In this document: one piece after another, positions 50,733-60,428 of the stretch
Position numbering within the stretch: the stretch's first letter is position 1
Layout: every line of letters begins with the position of its first letter
Source: Candidatus Gastranaerophilales bacterium
GTDB lineage: Bacteria; Cyanobacteriota; Vampirovibrionia; Gastranaerophilales; Gastranaerophilaceae
Assembly: GCA_944325155.1 (NCBI GenBank)
Contig: CALUYY010000001.1
Span: forward strand, 62,001 to 126,000
DNA: 64,000 bases
Direction: 5' to 3'
The notes under the pieces: generated by a model
Databases searched by the model: none
What the model was told of the DNA's origin: nothing
What the model saw: the letters and a program-made list of their open reading frames with translations, nothing else
Program-made: the position numbers and the translations under genes

Positions 50733-52034
50733 TTATACTGATTTTGCAACAAATTTGTTATTATTCAACAAAATATCGTTAACCTTCTTTATTGCAGCCT
50801 GCTGGGTAATAGCGGTAAAGAAGTGGCGGTTGTTTGTTATTTCCTTTAAAATTTCATTTGGCGATGTATGGTATGCCTGTGCGATAACTGAAACCTGCTG
50901 AACAATATCCGCCTGTTCGATTTTTACACCTTCGGTTTTTGCAATTTTTTCTATTATTAAAGAATTTTTAATTCTTCTTATTGCTTCTTCTCTTGCCTGC
51001 GAATCAACGGCATCTTTGCCTTGGGCTTCAACTATTTTATTCCAATCCTGCCCCTGGCGCTCAGCTGCAGCTTTGGTTTCCGCAAAAACAGCGTCAATTT
51101 CCCTTTGAATCATGGATTCTTGAATATCAATTTTTGCTTCATTTAAAACTTTATTAAAAATTGCTTCCATTTTACGTTTTTCATTTTCCGTATTAACCGA
51201 ATTTTCAATATATTTTGAAATATCTTCTTTAAGAGCTTCCGCCGTTTCAAACTTGCCGACTTTTTTTGCAAGTTCATCCGTTAATTCGGGTAAAATTCTT
51301 GTTTGAATTTCATGGAGTTTAATTTTAAACTGTGCTGGTTTTCCCTTCAGGGTTTCTTCCATGTAATTTTCGGGGAAAGTTACATCAATAGTAAACTCTT
51401 CTCCTTTTTTATGCCCGACAATAGCTTCCGCAAAACCCGGGATAAAATTTGAATGCCCTAAATCAAGTGTATAATTTTTGCCTGCGCCCCTGTCAATTGC
51501 TTTTCCGTCAACAAAGCCTTCAAAATCAATTAAAACAAGGTCTTTATCCGTTGCTGCTCTGTCTTCTTCAACATTTTTAACGGTTGAAAAGCGGTTTCTT
51601 ATAGCGTCAAGTTCAAGCTCAAGAGCATTATCGGGAACATTATATTGTTCAAATTCAACCGTAACATCTTTATATTGACCCAATTGAACTTCGGGTTTTA
51701 ATTCAACTTTTGCGCTGATTGTTAAATCATCGCCCAAATTAAAGTTGAAAGATTCAATTGATGGCTGCGTTGCAACTTCAAGTTTATTTTCATCAACCGC
51801 TTTATTGAATTCAAACGGGAACAAATCTTCAACAACCTGAACTTTTATTCTTTCAATTCCCAAATATTTTTCAACAACATTTTTAGGGGCTTTTCCTTTT
51901 CTGAACCCCGGAATATTAACATGCTGCGACATTCTTTTAACTGCGGCATCATATGCTTTTTGAGCCGTTTCTTTATCTACCGTGATGTCAATTTTTGCCG
52001 TATTTTTCTCTAAAATCTCTAATTTGCTTGTCAT
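50733..52034 (-). CDS. tig: Trigger factor
   Basis: 433 aa. The N-terminal ribosome-binding domain contains the signature PGFRKGKAPKNVVEKYLG. The central FKBP-type PPIase domain (about 150-235; DFEGFVDGKAIDRGAGKNY, GHKKGEEFTIDVTFPENY) and helical C-terminal chaperone arms follow. It binds nascent chains at the ribosome exit. AAGGTG lies upstream of ATG. It is the first gene of tig-clpP-clpX. Confidence 0.97.
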   Translation of the reverse strand: MTSKLEILEKNTAKIDITVDKETAQKAYDAAVKRMSQHVNIPGFRKGKAPKNVVEKYLGIERIKVQVVEDLFPFEFNKAVDENKLEVATQPSIESFNFNLGDDLTISAKVELKPEVQLGQYKDVTVEFEQYNVPDNALELELDAIRNRFSTVKNVEEDRAATDKDLVLIDFEGFVDGKAIDRGAGKNYTLDLGHSNFIPGFAEAIVGHKKGEEFTIDVTFPENYMEETLKGKPAQFKIKLHEIQTRILPELTDELAKKVGKFETAEALKEDISKYIENSVNTENEKRKMEAIFNKVLNEAKIDIQESMIQREIDAVFAETKAAAERQGQDWNKIVEAQGKDAVDSQAREEAIRRIKNSLIIEKIAKTEGVKIEQADIVQQVSVIAQAYHTSPNEILKEITNNRHFFTAITQQAAIKKVNDILLNNNKFVAKSV

Positions 52035-52106
52035 TTTACACCTTTATATTTAACTAATGATTTATTTTAGTATAACTTAAAAATAAAAAACATGGTCAAT
52101 TTGATG

Positions 52107-52112
52107 TATAAT
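52107..52112 (+). promoter_or_regulatory. -10 box of nanE, short or no leader
   Basis: TATAAT ends 8 nt before ATG 52121 and no Shine-Dalgarno is present between them. The 80-bp gap to the divergent tig gene leaves room for only short promoters. Confidence 0.5.
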
Positions 52113-52120
52113 TTTTGATT

Positions 52121-52831
52121 ATGAACGACAGCGAAGTATTGGATAAAATAAAAAACAAATTAATTATCTCGGTTCAAAGCGCAAAAAACGAGCCTTTAAA
52201 TAATGAAATTGCAATGAACGCACTGATAGATACGGTCATATTACTGGGTAAAATTGACGTCCTGAGGCTGGCAGGCGTCAGGGACATTAAAAACACGAAA
52301 GAAAAATATAAAGATAATGTTGTTGTAATAGGAATTACAAAACCGGATATAATCCCCGTTAATTATAAAGAAATTGTTTATATAACACCTGCTCTAACCG
52401 ACGCAAAAAGCTTAATTGAAGCAGGCGCCGATATTATTGCGCTTGATTCAACAAAAAGAAAAAGACCGAATAACGAAAGCTTAAAAACAATAATAGATTT
52501 TATACATTCAAAAAATAAACTTGTTATGGCGGATATTTCAACGTTTGATGAGGCAGAATATGCATTTAATCTGGGGGCGGATATAATTTCAACAACATTA
52601 TCCGGCTACACGAAAGAAACGGAAAATAACCCCGAAACACCCGATTTTAAACTTGTTGAAAAATGCAAAAAAGAATTAAACTGCCCCGTTATTTTGGAAG
52701 GAAAAATAAAAGATGAATCGGACGTCAAAAAAGCGTTCGAATCGGGCGCATATGCGGTAGTAATAGGTTCAATGGTAACAAGACCGCATAAAATTATAGA
52801 AAATTTTAAAAAAGGATTGATAAATGGATAA
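52121..52831 (+). CDS. nanE: N-acetylmannosamine-6-phosphate 2-epimerase
   Basis: 236 aa from ATG 52121. It has a TIM-barrel pattern with the NanE signatures DIIALDSTKRKRP, MADISTFDEAEYAFNLGAD and IISTTLSGYT, and near the C-terminus CPVILEGKIKDESDV. It converts ManNAc-6-P to GlcNAc-6-P in sialic acid or amino-sugar use. It overlaps the ROK kinase gene by 8 nt, so the pair gives a two-step route from ManNAc. The aldolase NanA is not in the window. Confidence 0.92.
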   Translation: MNDSEVLDKIKNKLIISVQSAKNEPLNNEIAMNALIDTVILLGKIDVLRLAGVRDIKNTKEKYKDNVVVIGITKPDIIPVNYKEIVYITPALTDAKSLIEAGADIIALDSTKRKRPNNESLKTIIDFIHSKNKLVMADISTFDEAEYAFNLGADIISTTLSGYTKETENNPETPDFKLVEKCKKELNCPVILEGKIKDESDVKKAFESGAYAVVIGSMVTRPHKIIENFKKGLING

Positions 52832-53708
52832 AAAAGCGCTTGGAATAGACATAGGCGGAACAAAAATATTCTATGCATTAATTAACGATAAAGGCGAAAT
52901 CATAAGCGAAATAAAAAAAGAACATACCCCCAAAACCGCATCCGAAATAGAAAAAAAATTAAAAGAAATAATAAAAAAATATGAAAATGAAATAAATATT
53001 GCGGGAATTGCAACCGCAGGGGCGGTTAACCTTGATAACGATAAAATTTTAAGTTCGACCGCCAACATGCCTGAAAATTACAGAAAAATTGATTTTAAAA
53101 ACTTAAGCGAAAAAGTTAAAATTTTTATTGAAAATGACGCAAATTGCGCGGCACTTGCGGAACATAAAACGGGTGTTGCAAAAGAATATGATAATTGCGT
53201 GGTCTTAACCCTGGGGACCGGTGTCGGGGGCGGAATAATAATAAATAACGAACTTTTAAAAGGAAAATCGGGAGCAGCCGGAGAAATGCATTTTAAATTA
53301 TCAACGGATAAAAAACGCTTATGCACCTGCGGCGCTTATGATTGTTTTGAAATTTACGCTTCCGGCAAAGGGCTTCAATTAACGTATAAAGATTTAACCG
53401 GGCTTGATTTAACAACGTATGAAATAATCGAAAAATATAATAATAATGAAAAAGATGCAATTAATGCGCTTATAAAATGGAATGAATATATAGCGGCAGG
53501 CGCACTTTCTTTGAATAACATTTTTGATACCGATATAATCGCACTATCCGGGTCTATGGCACAATTTTGCGATGTAGAATTTATAGAAAATTATGTAAAT
53601 AAATATACGGTAACAACAAAAACAAAAGTCAAATTAAGTGAAGCCGGAAATTATGCGGGGCTAATCGGTGCTTCAATTCTGGCGTTTAAAAAGGCGTACG
53701 GTTTTTAA
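52824..53708 (+). CDS. ROK-family sugar kinase (N-acetylmannosamine kinase or glucokinase)
   Basis: 294 aa. The phosphate loop LGIDIGGTK at the N-terminus, catalytic FIENDANCAALAE, LGTGVGGGI, and the ROK zinc motif CTCGAYDCFE. Overlap with nanE makes NanK the likely role (ManNAc to ManNAc-6-P), but the ROK family also includes glucokinases and the specificity cannot be read from sequence. The 3' end overlaps the convergent rsmG by 23 bp. Confidence 0.88.
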   Translation: MDKKALGIDIGGTKIFYALINDKGEIISEIKKEHTPKTASEIEKKLKEIIKKYENEINIAGIATAGAVNLDNDKILSSTANMPENYRKIDFKNLSEKVKIFIENDANCAALAEHKTGVAKEYDNCVVLTLGTGVGGGIIINNELLKGKSGAAGEMHFKLSTDKKRLCTCGAYDCFEIYASGKGLQLTYKDLTGLDLTTYEIIEKYNNNEKDAINALIKWNEYIAAGALSLNNIFDTDIIALSGSMAQFCDVEFIENYVNKYTVTTKTKVKLSEAGNYAGLIGASILAFKKAYGF

Positions 53709-54333
53709 AAATCACAAGTTCCCTTGTATAATTTTCATCCAAAGGAAGATTATATTTTATAAAGCTTAATTCACAAAGCTCGGCGTATTTTTGAGCCGCT
53801 TCATATGCTTCCGTTTCTGCCGTTTTTGCCTTATAAGATATGAAATATCCGTCTGTTTTTAAATGTTTTTTTGAATATTTCCATATATCTTTAATTTTTC
53901 CGACCGCCCTGTTTACTACAATGTCAACGTCCAAAGGCGGATAATCCTCGACTCTTGTCAGCATCGGTCTTAAATTTAAAAGTTTTAATTCCGATTTTAC
54001 GTAATTTATAAAATTAATTTTTTTTGCAACGGAATCCATCGCAATAATATTCTTATCTGGATAAAAAATTGATAATATGACGGAAGGAAACCCTCCGCCG
54101 CAGCCGACATCAAGAATTGTTCCCGAAGCTAAAAATTTATCAAATAAAACTACGGACAAAGAATCTATGATATGTTTTTCAAAAAGAAATTCAATATCAT
54201 TTTTGCTCATTAAGTTTGTATGCGAATTATATTCAACAAATAATTTAATAAATCTTTCCGTTTTGGAAATTGTTTCATTGTCCGTTTCAATATTATAGAG
54301 TTTTTTAATTAAATTAATTCGGGCTTCTGTCAT
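53686..54333 (-). CDS. rsmG: 16S rRNA (guanine-N7) methyltransferase RsmG
   Basis: 215 aa from ATG 54333, supported by GGAAG 7 nt upstream; a TTG at 54360 would overlap more of the upstream gene. RsmG segments: NSHTNLMSKNDIEFLFEKHIIDSL and the SAM-binding ILDVGCGGGFPSVIL, then VVNRAVGKI. It methylates G527 of 16S rRNA (E. coli numbering). It overlaps the end of the STAND-type ATPase gene by 20 nt, so the two are cotranslated. Confidence 0.95.
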   Translation of the reverse strand: MTEARINLIKKLYNIETDNETISKTERFIKLFVEYNSHTNLMSKNDIEFLFEKHIIDSLSVVLFDKFLASGTILDVGCGGGFPSVILSIFYPDKNIIAMDSVAKKINFINYVKSELKLLNLRPMLTRVEDYPPLDVDIVVNRAVGKIKDIWKYSKKHLKTDGYFISYKAKTAETEAYEAAQKYAELCELSFIKYNLPLDENYTRELVIFKNRTPF

Positions 54334-56623
54334 ATAATTCTTCCATTCCTCTGAATACAAAATCGCCTAATTTTACTTTCATGTCATTAATTCTTGTTGT
54401 AATTCTGTCAAGATTTTCTTTTGAAGCGGATGAACCCAATTGGTTTTTAGCCTGAAAATAACAAATCAGAGCCTGCTCGTTTTGTTTGGAGTCGTAATAA
54501 AAATCACCGAGTTCCAGTAATGAAATTGCAATTTCAAAAGAATTGCCCGACTCTCTTGCATATTCAAGCGCAGTTAAAAGATAATCATAAGCTTTATCGT
54601 TATCGATGTTTTTATAAATTGAGGCTATATTTCTTGCAATGTAGTAAGTATCCGTTAAATTATTTCCGTCTTTTGAAAGCTCAAAAGCATTCAGCAATAA
54701 TCCCGACGCTTCATCATTATTTCCCATATCCGCCAAAATTACACCGGAATTGGTGTAAGATTTAACGAGATAAACATCGTTATTTGAAGTTTTTGAATAT
54801 TTAACGGCGTTTTTATAATAAACAAGCGCTTCATCATAATATGCGTTTTCATCATATTCGTTTGCAAGCTTATAGCAAATTTCAGGCATAAGAGGATCTT
54901 TTTCGTCATTTATTAAAATCATTAAGTCAAAGGCTTTTTTATATTCTTCAATACATTTGTCAAAATTATTTTCAAGTTCAAAAATTTCACCCAGTGATAA
55001 ATGCGCATAAGCTAAAATTCTGTCTGAAATTTGCCCCTCTTTTTTAATTATTTCCTCATATGCATTTTTAGCTCGTGAAAATGCATAAAGTTTTTTATAA
55101 ATTTTACCTATTTCAATCCTGTACCTTGCAAAAGAATCAATATCGCCTTCCGTTAAAACAATCTCGCAAAGCTCCCTTAAATTTGAAAGAGCGGAATTAT
55201 AATCGTTAATTTTAACGGAATTACGGGCAATTTTAGAATAAACGGTAATTTTTTCATCCGTCGTTTTAGCAATGGTTTTTGCTTCTTTTAAGATATCGAT
55301 TGCTTCCTGAAATTTATATTCTTTTTCATTATTTATCGCTTTTTCTATAAAAGTTTCAAATAAAGAAGGTTTAGGAGCAATAATTTTTTCTTCAAATGGT
55401 TTGGCTTGATTTTTTTGTTTTTCTTCCCTTCTTTTTGAAAGTGCTCTTCCGCTCATTGACCTGTTTTGCATATTTCCCGTAACAAACCACTGCGGATTTG
55501 TGCTTTTTACCTGTGCAACATAGCTGAAAGCGGGCGCCGGGTTAATTTTTGCAACTTTTGGAAGTTTTTCTTTTAATTCTTTAATTAATTCCCTTATACA
55601 TTCTCTCGATAATCTTAAAATTCTGTCTTTCGGGCTTTTTTCCAGCTCATTTTCATAAATTGAAATTAATTTATTAAACATTGAAACTTTGTTTTGAAGG
55701 CTTAAATTATCAAGAAAATAATTTCTGACATAAGATTTAATATAGTAAGTTCCGAAAAATTCCGAAATCATATACTTTGAAATTAAATATGGAACAAATT
55801 TTTCATCCCCGAGCCCGTATGATTCCATAAAAGACAAAGGCACATTATGATTAATGCATGCCAGATTTTCCAAAAAAGGATAATAGGTATTTGAAATTAA
55901 AGAAACCTGTTTATCCGTCATAAATTGTTCAAAAGAAATGTCTTTTTCTTTATACTCATCCAAAAATTCGCCTAATGTCATATTCAGGGAATCAAGATAA
56001 GATAAAACCATTTTTAAATAAAGCTCATATCCGCCCGTTGCATCGTAAAATTCTTTAATTAAAGAAGAATCGGCGCCTTCAAAAATGGTATTTATCAGCT
56101 CTTCAAATTTTTCATAAGAAATTTTATCAAAGAAAATCCTCTCGACGCTGACGGTCGGATATTCTATAAGCCTGCAAGAGGGGTTTTTTGAAATAATAAT
56201 TATTTTTACGTTTTGAAACCCGGATATATGTAATAAAAAATCAATAACCTCTGAATCCTCGCTTACGGTTTCAAAATTATCAATAATAACAACTGAAGGA
56301 TAATCAAGGTTTTGGAAATAAAAATTCACCTTTTCCATAAACCCGGTTTCCGGATTCTTCTTTAATGAAATTTTTTGTTTTATCGCATAGTGTTTGAAAG
56401 TGTCGTAAAAAGAAAGCAAAATGTCGTCAATTACGGTATTTTTAAAGCAAAGATGATGAAATTTTAATATATCGGCTTGAAAAATATTCAAAGCATGCTT
56501 TAAAACGGAAGATTTCCCCGAGCCTGAATATCCGTTAATGTATAAGATATCAGATTCCGAGTTCAAAAAGTCATGGATTTCTTGAATATAATCGTTGTAA
56601 AAATTTGTAAATAACTCATCCAT
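54314..56623 (-). CDS. STAND-type P-loop ATPase with C-terminal TPR repeats
   Basis: 769 aa. Walker A GYSGSGKSS (31-39), Walker B VVIIDNFE (111-118), then a winged-helix-like region to about residue 330. A basic linker (about 385-415) leads to eight or so tetratricopeptide-like repeats (from about 425). This layout fits signal-transduction ATPases with helical repeats (STAND/NACHT-like) used in regulation or defence. The downstream overlap with rsmG suggests a housekeeping or regulatory role rather than defence. TAAAAT lies 7 nt before ATG with no Shine-Dalgarno. Confidence 0.78.
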   Translation of the reverse strand: MDELFTNFYNDYIQEIHDFLNSESDILYINGYSGSGKSSVLKHALNIFQADILKFHHLCFKNTVIDDILLSFYDTFKHYAIKQKISLKKNPETGFMEKVNFYFQNLDYPSVVIIDNFETVSEDSEVIDFLLHISGFQNVKIIIISKNPSCRLIEYPTVSVERIFFDKISYEKFEELINTIFEGADSSLIKEFYDATGGYELYLKMVLSYLDSLNMTLGEFLDEYKEKDISFEQFMTDKQVSLISNTYYPFLENLACINHNVPLSFMESYGLGDEKFVPYLISKYMISEFFGTYYIKSYVRNYFLDNLSLQNKVSMFNKLISIYENELEKSPKDRILRLSRECIRELIKELKEKLPKVAKINPAPAFSYVAQVKSTNPQWFVTGNMQNRSMSGRALSKRREEKQKNQAKPFEEKIIAPKPSLFETFIEKAINNEKEYKFQEAIDILKEAKTIAKTTDEKITVYSKIARNSVKINDYNSALSNLRELCEIVLTEGDIDSFARYRIEIGKIYKKLYAFSRAKNAYEEIIKKEGQISDRILAYAHLSLGEIFELENNFDKCIEEYKKAFDLMILINDEKDPLMPEICYKLANEYDENAYYDEALVYYKNAVKYSKTSNNDVYLVKSYTNSGVILADMGNNDEASGLLLNAFELSKDGNNLTDTYYIARNIASIYKNIDNDKAYDYLLTALEYARESGNSFEIAISLLELGDFYYDSKQNEQALICYFQAKNQLGSSASKENLDRITTRINDMKVKLGDFVFRGMEELYDRSPN

Positions 56624-56775
56624 GACTTTTATTTTAACCGATTTTATGTTATTAATCCAGACTTGTAAGGGAATTTAAAAATTGTTAAATAATGTAAAGT
56701 CTATTTTAATTTAGGTGGCAACAATTTTTATTTTCATGTGTTTTTTTATATGTGTGTTAGTCGTGGAGCGTTTTA

Positions 56776-57774
56776 ATGCAATTCGATGTATCGAAACTGG
56801 AGAACATACCGAAGAATTCATATCTTGTCGTGCACAAAGATGTGGACACAGAGGATCATATTATAGAAAAGAAACCGACGACAGGCGCAAGAATTTATGC
56901 GGATAAACTCGTAAAAAGCTGCGTTTCTTATGTGCCGAAAGGTCTGTCAGGTTCAAAAAACAGTAATTTTTACGAATTTTTATCAATGGGAGCAATTCCC
57001 AATTTAGTCGGCTCTGCCATGTTAATTTTAATTTCTAACGCACTTAACGGTAAATACGGAGGAAGGGACAGTATTTTTGCCGGCATGAACGGTAAAAAAA
57101 TGGCGGGCGGAGTTGTCCTTTTTGCAGCAGGCAAATGGCTCGGTAAAAAAATCATTGATATGGGCGTAAACGCAAAAACAGGGCTTAACATTGATATGAA
57201 CTACAAGAAAAATGTTCATGAACTGCCTGAATACAAAGGCGACACGGACAATCTTGCGGTTGAGTTCCATAAAGTATATGAAAGTGTAGACTTCCCGAGA
57301 CACGACTTAATCAAAAAACAGGGCGAACACAATAACCAGAGATACGAATATTATGATAAAGCGGCAGAAAAAATGGGCTATGAAAAACAACTGAACAGCC
57401 CTGATCAAACAGTAATACCGAAAATAAAAGAAGTTCAGGTAAAATCGACGGCCGCAAAAGCAATAAGCCCCTATATATGGGCGGCATTAGGCGTAAATAT
57501 TGCCGCACAAGACGCATTCACCGGCGTATTCAAAAAGGGTATGACCGATAATGTACGTTCATTAAAAACATACAAAGAAATATTTAAAAATACTCTTGTT
57601 GCCGTTAAAGACAGTGTAAAATCGCTTGCCAAAACAAAAACGGGCAAATTCCTGTTCGGCGCCGCAATATTATCAAGTGCATTCGGCATAATTAATTCAA
57701 CATCAAATTTCAAAGCAGAAAAAGAAAATAAAAAATCATCCGTCGACTACAAAAGTAAGTATATGGAGTTTTAA
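56776..57774 (+). CDS. Helical membrane-associated protein of unknown function
   Basis: 332 aa, with GGAG 8 nt before ATG. Four hydrophobic segments: about residues 72-92 (GAIPNLVGSAMLILI), 105-125 (AGGVVLFAAGKWLG), 232-250 (ISPYIWAALGVNIA) and 295-312 (FLFGAAILSSAFGII), separated by polar loops. No family is recognised. The stop overlaps the next start by 1 nt (TAATG), and the next protein has a similar pattern of four dispersed helices. It is the first gene of a coupled operon ending in two GH13-like proteins. Confidence 0.75.
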   Translation: MQFDVSKLENIPKNSYLVVHKDVDTEDHIIEKKPTTGARIYADKLVKSCVSYVPKGLSGSKNSNFYEFLSMGAIPNLVGSAMLILISNALNGKYGGRDSIFAGMNGKKMAGGVVLFAAGKWLGKKIIDMGVNAKTGLNIDMNYKKNVHELPEYKGDTDNLAVEFHKVYESVDFPRHDLIKKQGEHNNQRYEYYDKAAEKMGYEKQLNSPDQTVIPKIKEVQVKSTAAKAISPYIWAALGVNIAAQDAFTGVFKKGMTDNVRSLKTYKEIFKNTLVAVKDSVKSLAKTKTGKFLFGAAILSSAFGIINSTSNFKAEKENKKSSVDYKSKYMEF

Positions 57775-60428
57775 TGCTTAACACCAACAATAATACAAAC
57801 AATCAAAGCATAATATTCAAAAGCATGGACTTACAGCAAAAGCTGCAGGACAGAAAAGTTTTTGACACGTTTTTAAGCAAAACGCAAAGTCAAAGAATTA
57901 CCTGCGACAAACCGAGAGGACATCTTGTTAAAGAAAATCCGATTCAAATGTTCGGTTCAATGTTTGTCGACACCGCAAAAGATGTAAAAAATTTAGGCGA
58001 AGCAATAACAAACGGCACTTCAAACGACCATGAATTGGGCAGGATGAACGATCTTGGCATGAAATTGGGCGGTGCGTTAATTGCCGCAGGGTTAATGGGC
58101 ACGAAAGCAACAACCAATAAAAAATTAATGGAATTATTCGGCTTCGGCACATTCTTCTCCGTTATGTCTTTATGGCCGAAAGTTGCAATTGATCTTCCCA
58201 CTTATTTAATGCATGGCTTTAATCCTCACCAGAAATATATGGATTCGCAGGGAAGAAAGAAACAATTCTTCCAGGATAACCAGTATCTGCCCTGGGATGT
58301 CTGGACAAAAGAAGACATAAATAAAGTTGCGGACCGTATGGGTGTTCCCAAAAACATGAAAGACAGAGAAGAATATACAAAAGAAAAAATGCGCACAATT
58401 GCCCTTCAGGGAAATACATTATGGATGCTGTCCGCAGGTCTTGCAACACCTTTGTTTACTTCTCTTATCTGCAACAGAATTGAAAACGCCATTGAAGTTC
58501 CGACCGCAAACAGAGATCTTAAATCCATAGCAAATATGATTAATGCATCAAAATCTCAAGATACGATAGATGCCGTTGTATCATCCGATATATTTAAAGG
58601 ACAGGATAAAGAATTTAAAGCATTAACCGACAGAATAAGAAGCGGAAATATAACCAAAGATGAACTTGTAAAAAAACTTCAAGGTCTTATAAATATTACA
58701 TCCATGACAAATTCCGATTCAAAAGGATACGACCTTGTCAAAAATGCGCTTAAAGATGACACCGAAAATGTTGCAAAAGATATGGTTGAAAGATTGTTTG
58801 TGCCGAAAGGAAATTCAAAAGGCGCATTTGAAATAACGGATCGGCTTGTTGAATTTGTAACAAACAACAGCAAAGATAAGGCAGATATCGATAAAGCAAG
58901 AGAACTGCTTAAAAAAGCTTCAACCATAGCTTTTGAAAAAACGGGCAAAAATGATGTTAATCTGATTATGCAGATTGCGGCTTCAATTGCAAGAAGCGAT
59001 AAAGACTTAAAAGATTTAGGCTGGATACAATCAAACATACTTGCAAAAGATAATAAAGATTTTCTGACAAGACTGAAAAGCATAACGGAAATCGGCTTAT
59101 TTATGGATAAATCAGAATTATCACACTGTGCCGACACGCTTGACGAACTGTATTCAAAAGGTATTAAACCCGCACAGGCACAGGTAAGATTGTTTGGTGA
59201 GGGACTAAGAAAGCTGGATCAGGTATCAGGCGTTAAATACAATAAAGTCGTTGAAACGCTGATACGCCAAATGAATTTAAGCGGTTCCGAAATTAACACA
59301 ATTAAACATAATGCCGATTTTTACGGAACAAGCATTATGGATATACTTAAATCGCATATAGGCGACATTGCCGAAAATGACGAAAGTTTTGATAAAACGG
59401 TTAAAGCACTTTTAAAAAGCGCAGAACAAATTGAAACCGTGGTTGATAAATCCTCACGCCGAAAAGCGGCATTTGCGGCACTCACCGGACAAACCTCATC
59501 CGATACGGATTGGGGGTCATTAATTAAAGGTATTTTTGATGATTCCAAAAAATCCGGCGCAAAAACAAAATTCACGGAAAGATTCAAAACCGCAAGAGAA
59601 ATATTAAAAAATAAAGCAAACAACAAAACAAGAAGTATAGAAACCACGTTTAACGCACTTTCGGAAGCTTTAAACGGCGGTCTTAAAGATACGTCTAAAA
59701 ACGTGGAGGGAATTTTTGAAGGCGCTTCGGGCACCAAACTTGCACAAAACCTTGCCTCGGGCTTTAATGGAAAAGCTTTGGATCAGGCAATGAGCAACAT
59801 AGATTCCGTTAACGGTATGATAAACAGAATGTTAAGCGGACTTGAACTTGAAAAAAGAATTAAAAGCACGGGCGATGACAGCTTGATTAACAGCTGGATT
59901 AAACAGGTGCAAGAAAGCGGCTATAAAGGCAAGTTCTCCGTAATTGACGAATCCAACATGGAAGAATTCTTTGATAATTGCAGACGGGTTGTATGGAATT
60001 CAACATACGGAGACGCCATGAATAAATTCCACTTTGACGGCAACGGAAAAGAATTTGAAAGTCTGCTCAAAGCAATTTTCCCCGATACAAGTTCAATTAA
60101 AGAAGAAGTCGGCAAATGGAACAAAAGAGCAAGAGAAATTGCATCCGGCTGTTACAGCGTACCCTTCCCGCAGCTTAACAAACCGGTTGAAGATGCAATC
60201 ACAAACAGCGTGGATTATAACAAATTCGGACAATCGTTATTTGACGCGGTCAAAAATAAAGCAGACCAGTTATATAATAACAGAACCTGGATGAAAGTAT
60301 TCGGCGGTCTTGCAATTGCAACCGGAGCAATAACTTTAATTTCACAACTGTTCTTCGGAAAAGTTAAAAACGAACATTTATACGGCAAAGATACATTTGA
60401 GGGCGGAAACACAAATGTCAATAAATAA
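57774..60428 (+). CDS. Large helical membrane-associated protein of unknown function
   Basis: 884 aa. The head IIFKSMD is FxG-like. Hydrophobic segments lie near residues 100-115, 120-150, 220-240 and 840-860 (VFGGLAIATGAITLISQLFF). The middle (about 250-780) is a long helical domain rich in Lys/Asp with many short helices. No known family is seen. It is translationally coupled to both neighbours: 1-nt overlap upstream and 14-nt overlap with the GH13-like gene downstream. The operon layout suggests that it forms a membrane complex with the 332-aa protein. Confidence 0.75.
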   Translation: MLNTNNNTNNQSIIFKSMDLQQKLQDRKVFDTFLSKTQSQRITCDKPRGHLVKENPIQMFGSMFVDTAKDVKNLGEAITNGTSNDHELGRMNDLGMKLGGALIAAGLMGTKATTNKKLMELFGFGTFFSVMSLWPKVAIDLPTYLMHGFNPHQKYMDSQGRKKQFFQDNQYLPWDVWTKEDINKVADRMGVPKNMKDREEYTKEKMRTIALQGNTLWMLSAGLATPLFTSLICNRIENAIEVPTANRDLKSIANMINASKSQDTIDAVVSSDIFKGQDKEFKALTDRIRSGNITKDELVKKLQGLINITSMTNSDSKGYDLVKNALKDDTENVAKDMVERLFVPKGNSKGAFEITDRLVEFVTNNSKDKADIDKARELLKKASTIAFEKTGKNDVNLIMQIAASIARSDKDLKDLGWIQSNILAKDNKDFLTRLKSITEIGLFMDKSELSHCADTLDELYSKGIKPAQAQVRLFGEGLRKLDQVSGVKYNKVVETLIRQMNLSGSEINTIKHNADFYGTSIMDILKSHIGDIAENDESFDKTVKALLKSAEQIETVVDKSSRRKAAFAALTGQTSSDTDWGSLIKGIFDDSKKSGAKTKFTERFKTAREILKNKANNKTRSIETTFNALSEALNGGLKDTSKNVEGIFEGASGTKLAQNLASGFNGKALDQAMSNIDSVNGMINRMLSGLELEKRIKSTGDDSLINSWIKQVQESGYKGKFSVIDESNMEEFFDNCRRVVWNSTYGDAMNKFHFDGNGKEFESLLKAIFPDTSSIKEEVGKWNKRAREIASGCYSVPFPQLNKPVEDAITNSVDYNKFGQSLFDAVKNKADQLYNNRTWMKVFGGLAIATGAITLISQLFFGKVKNEHLYGKDTFEGGNTNVNK

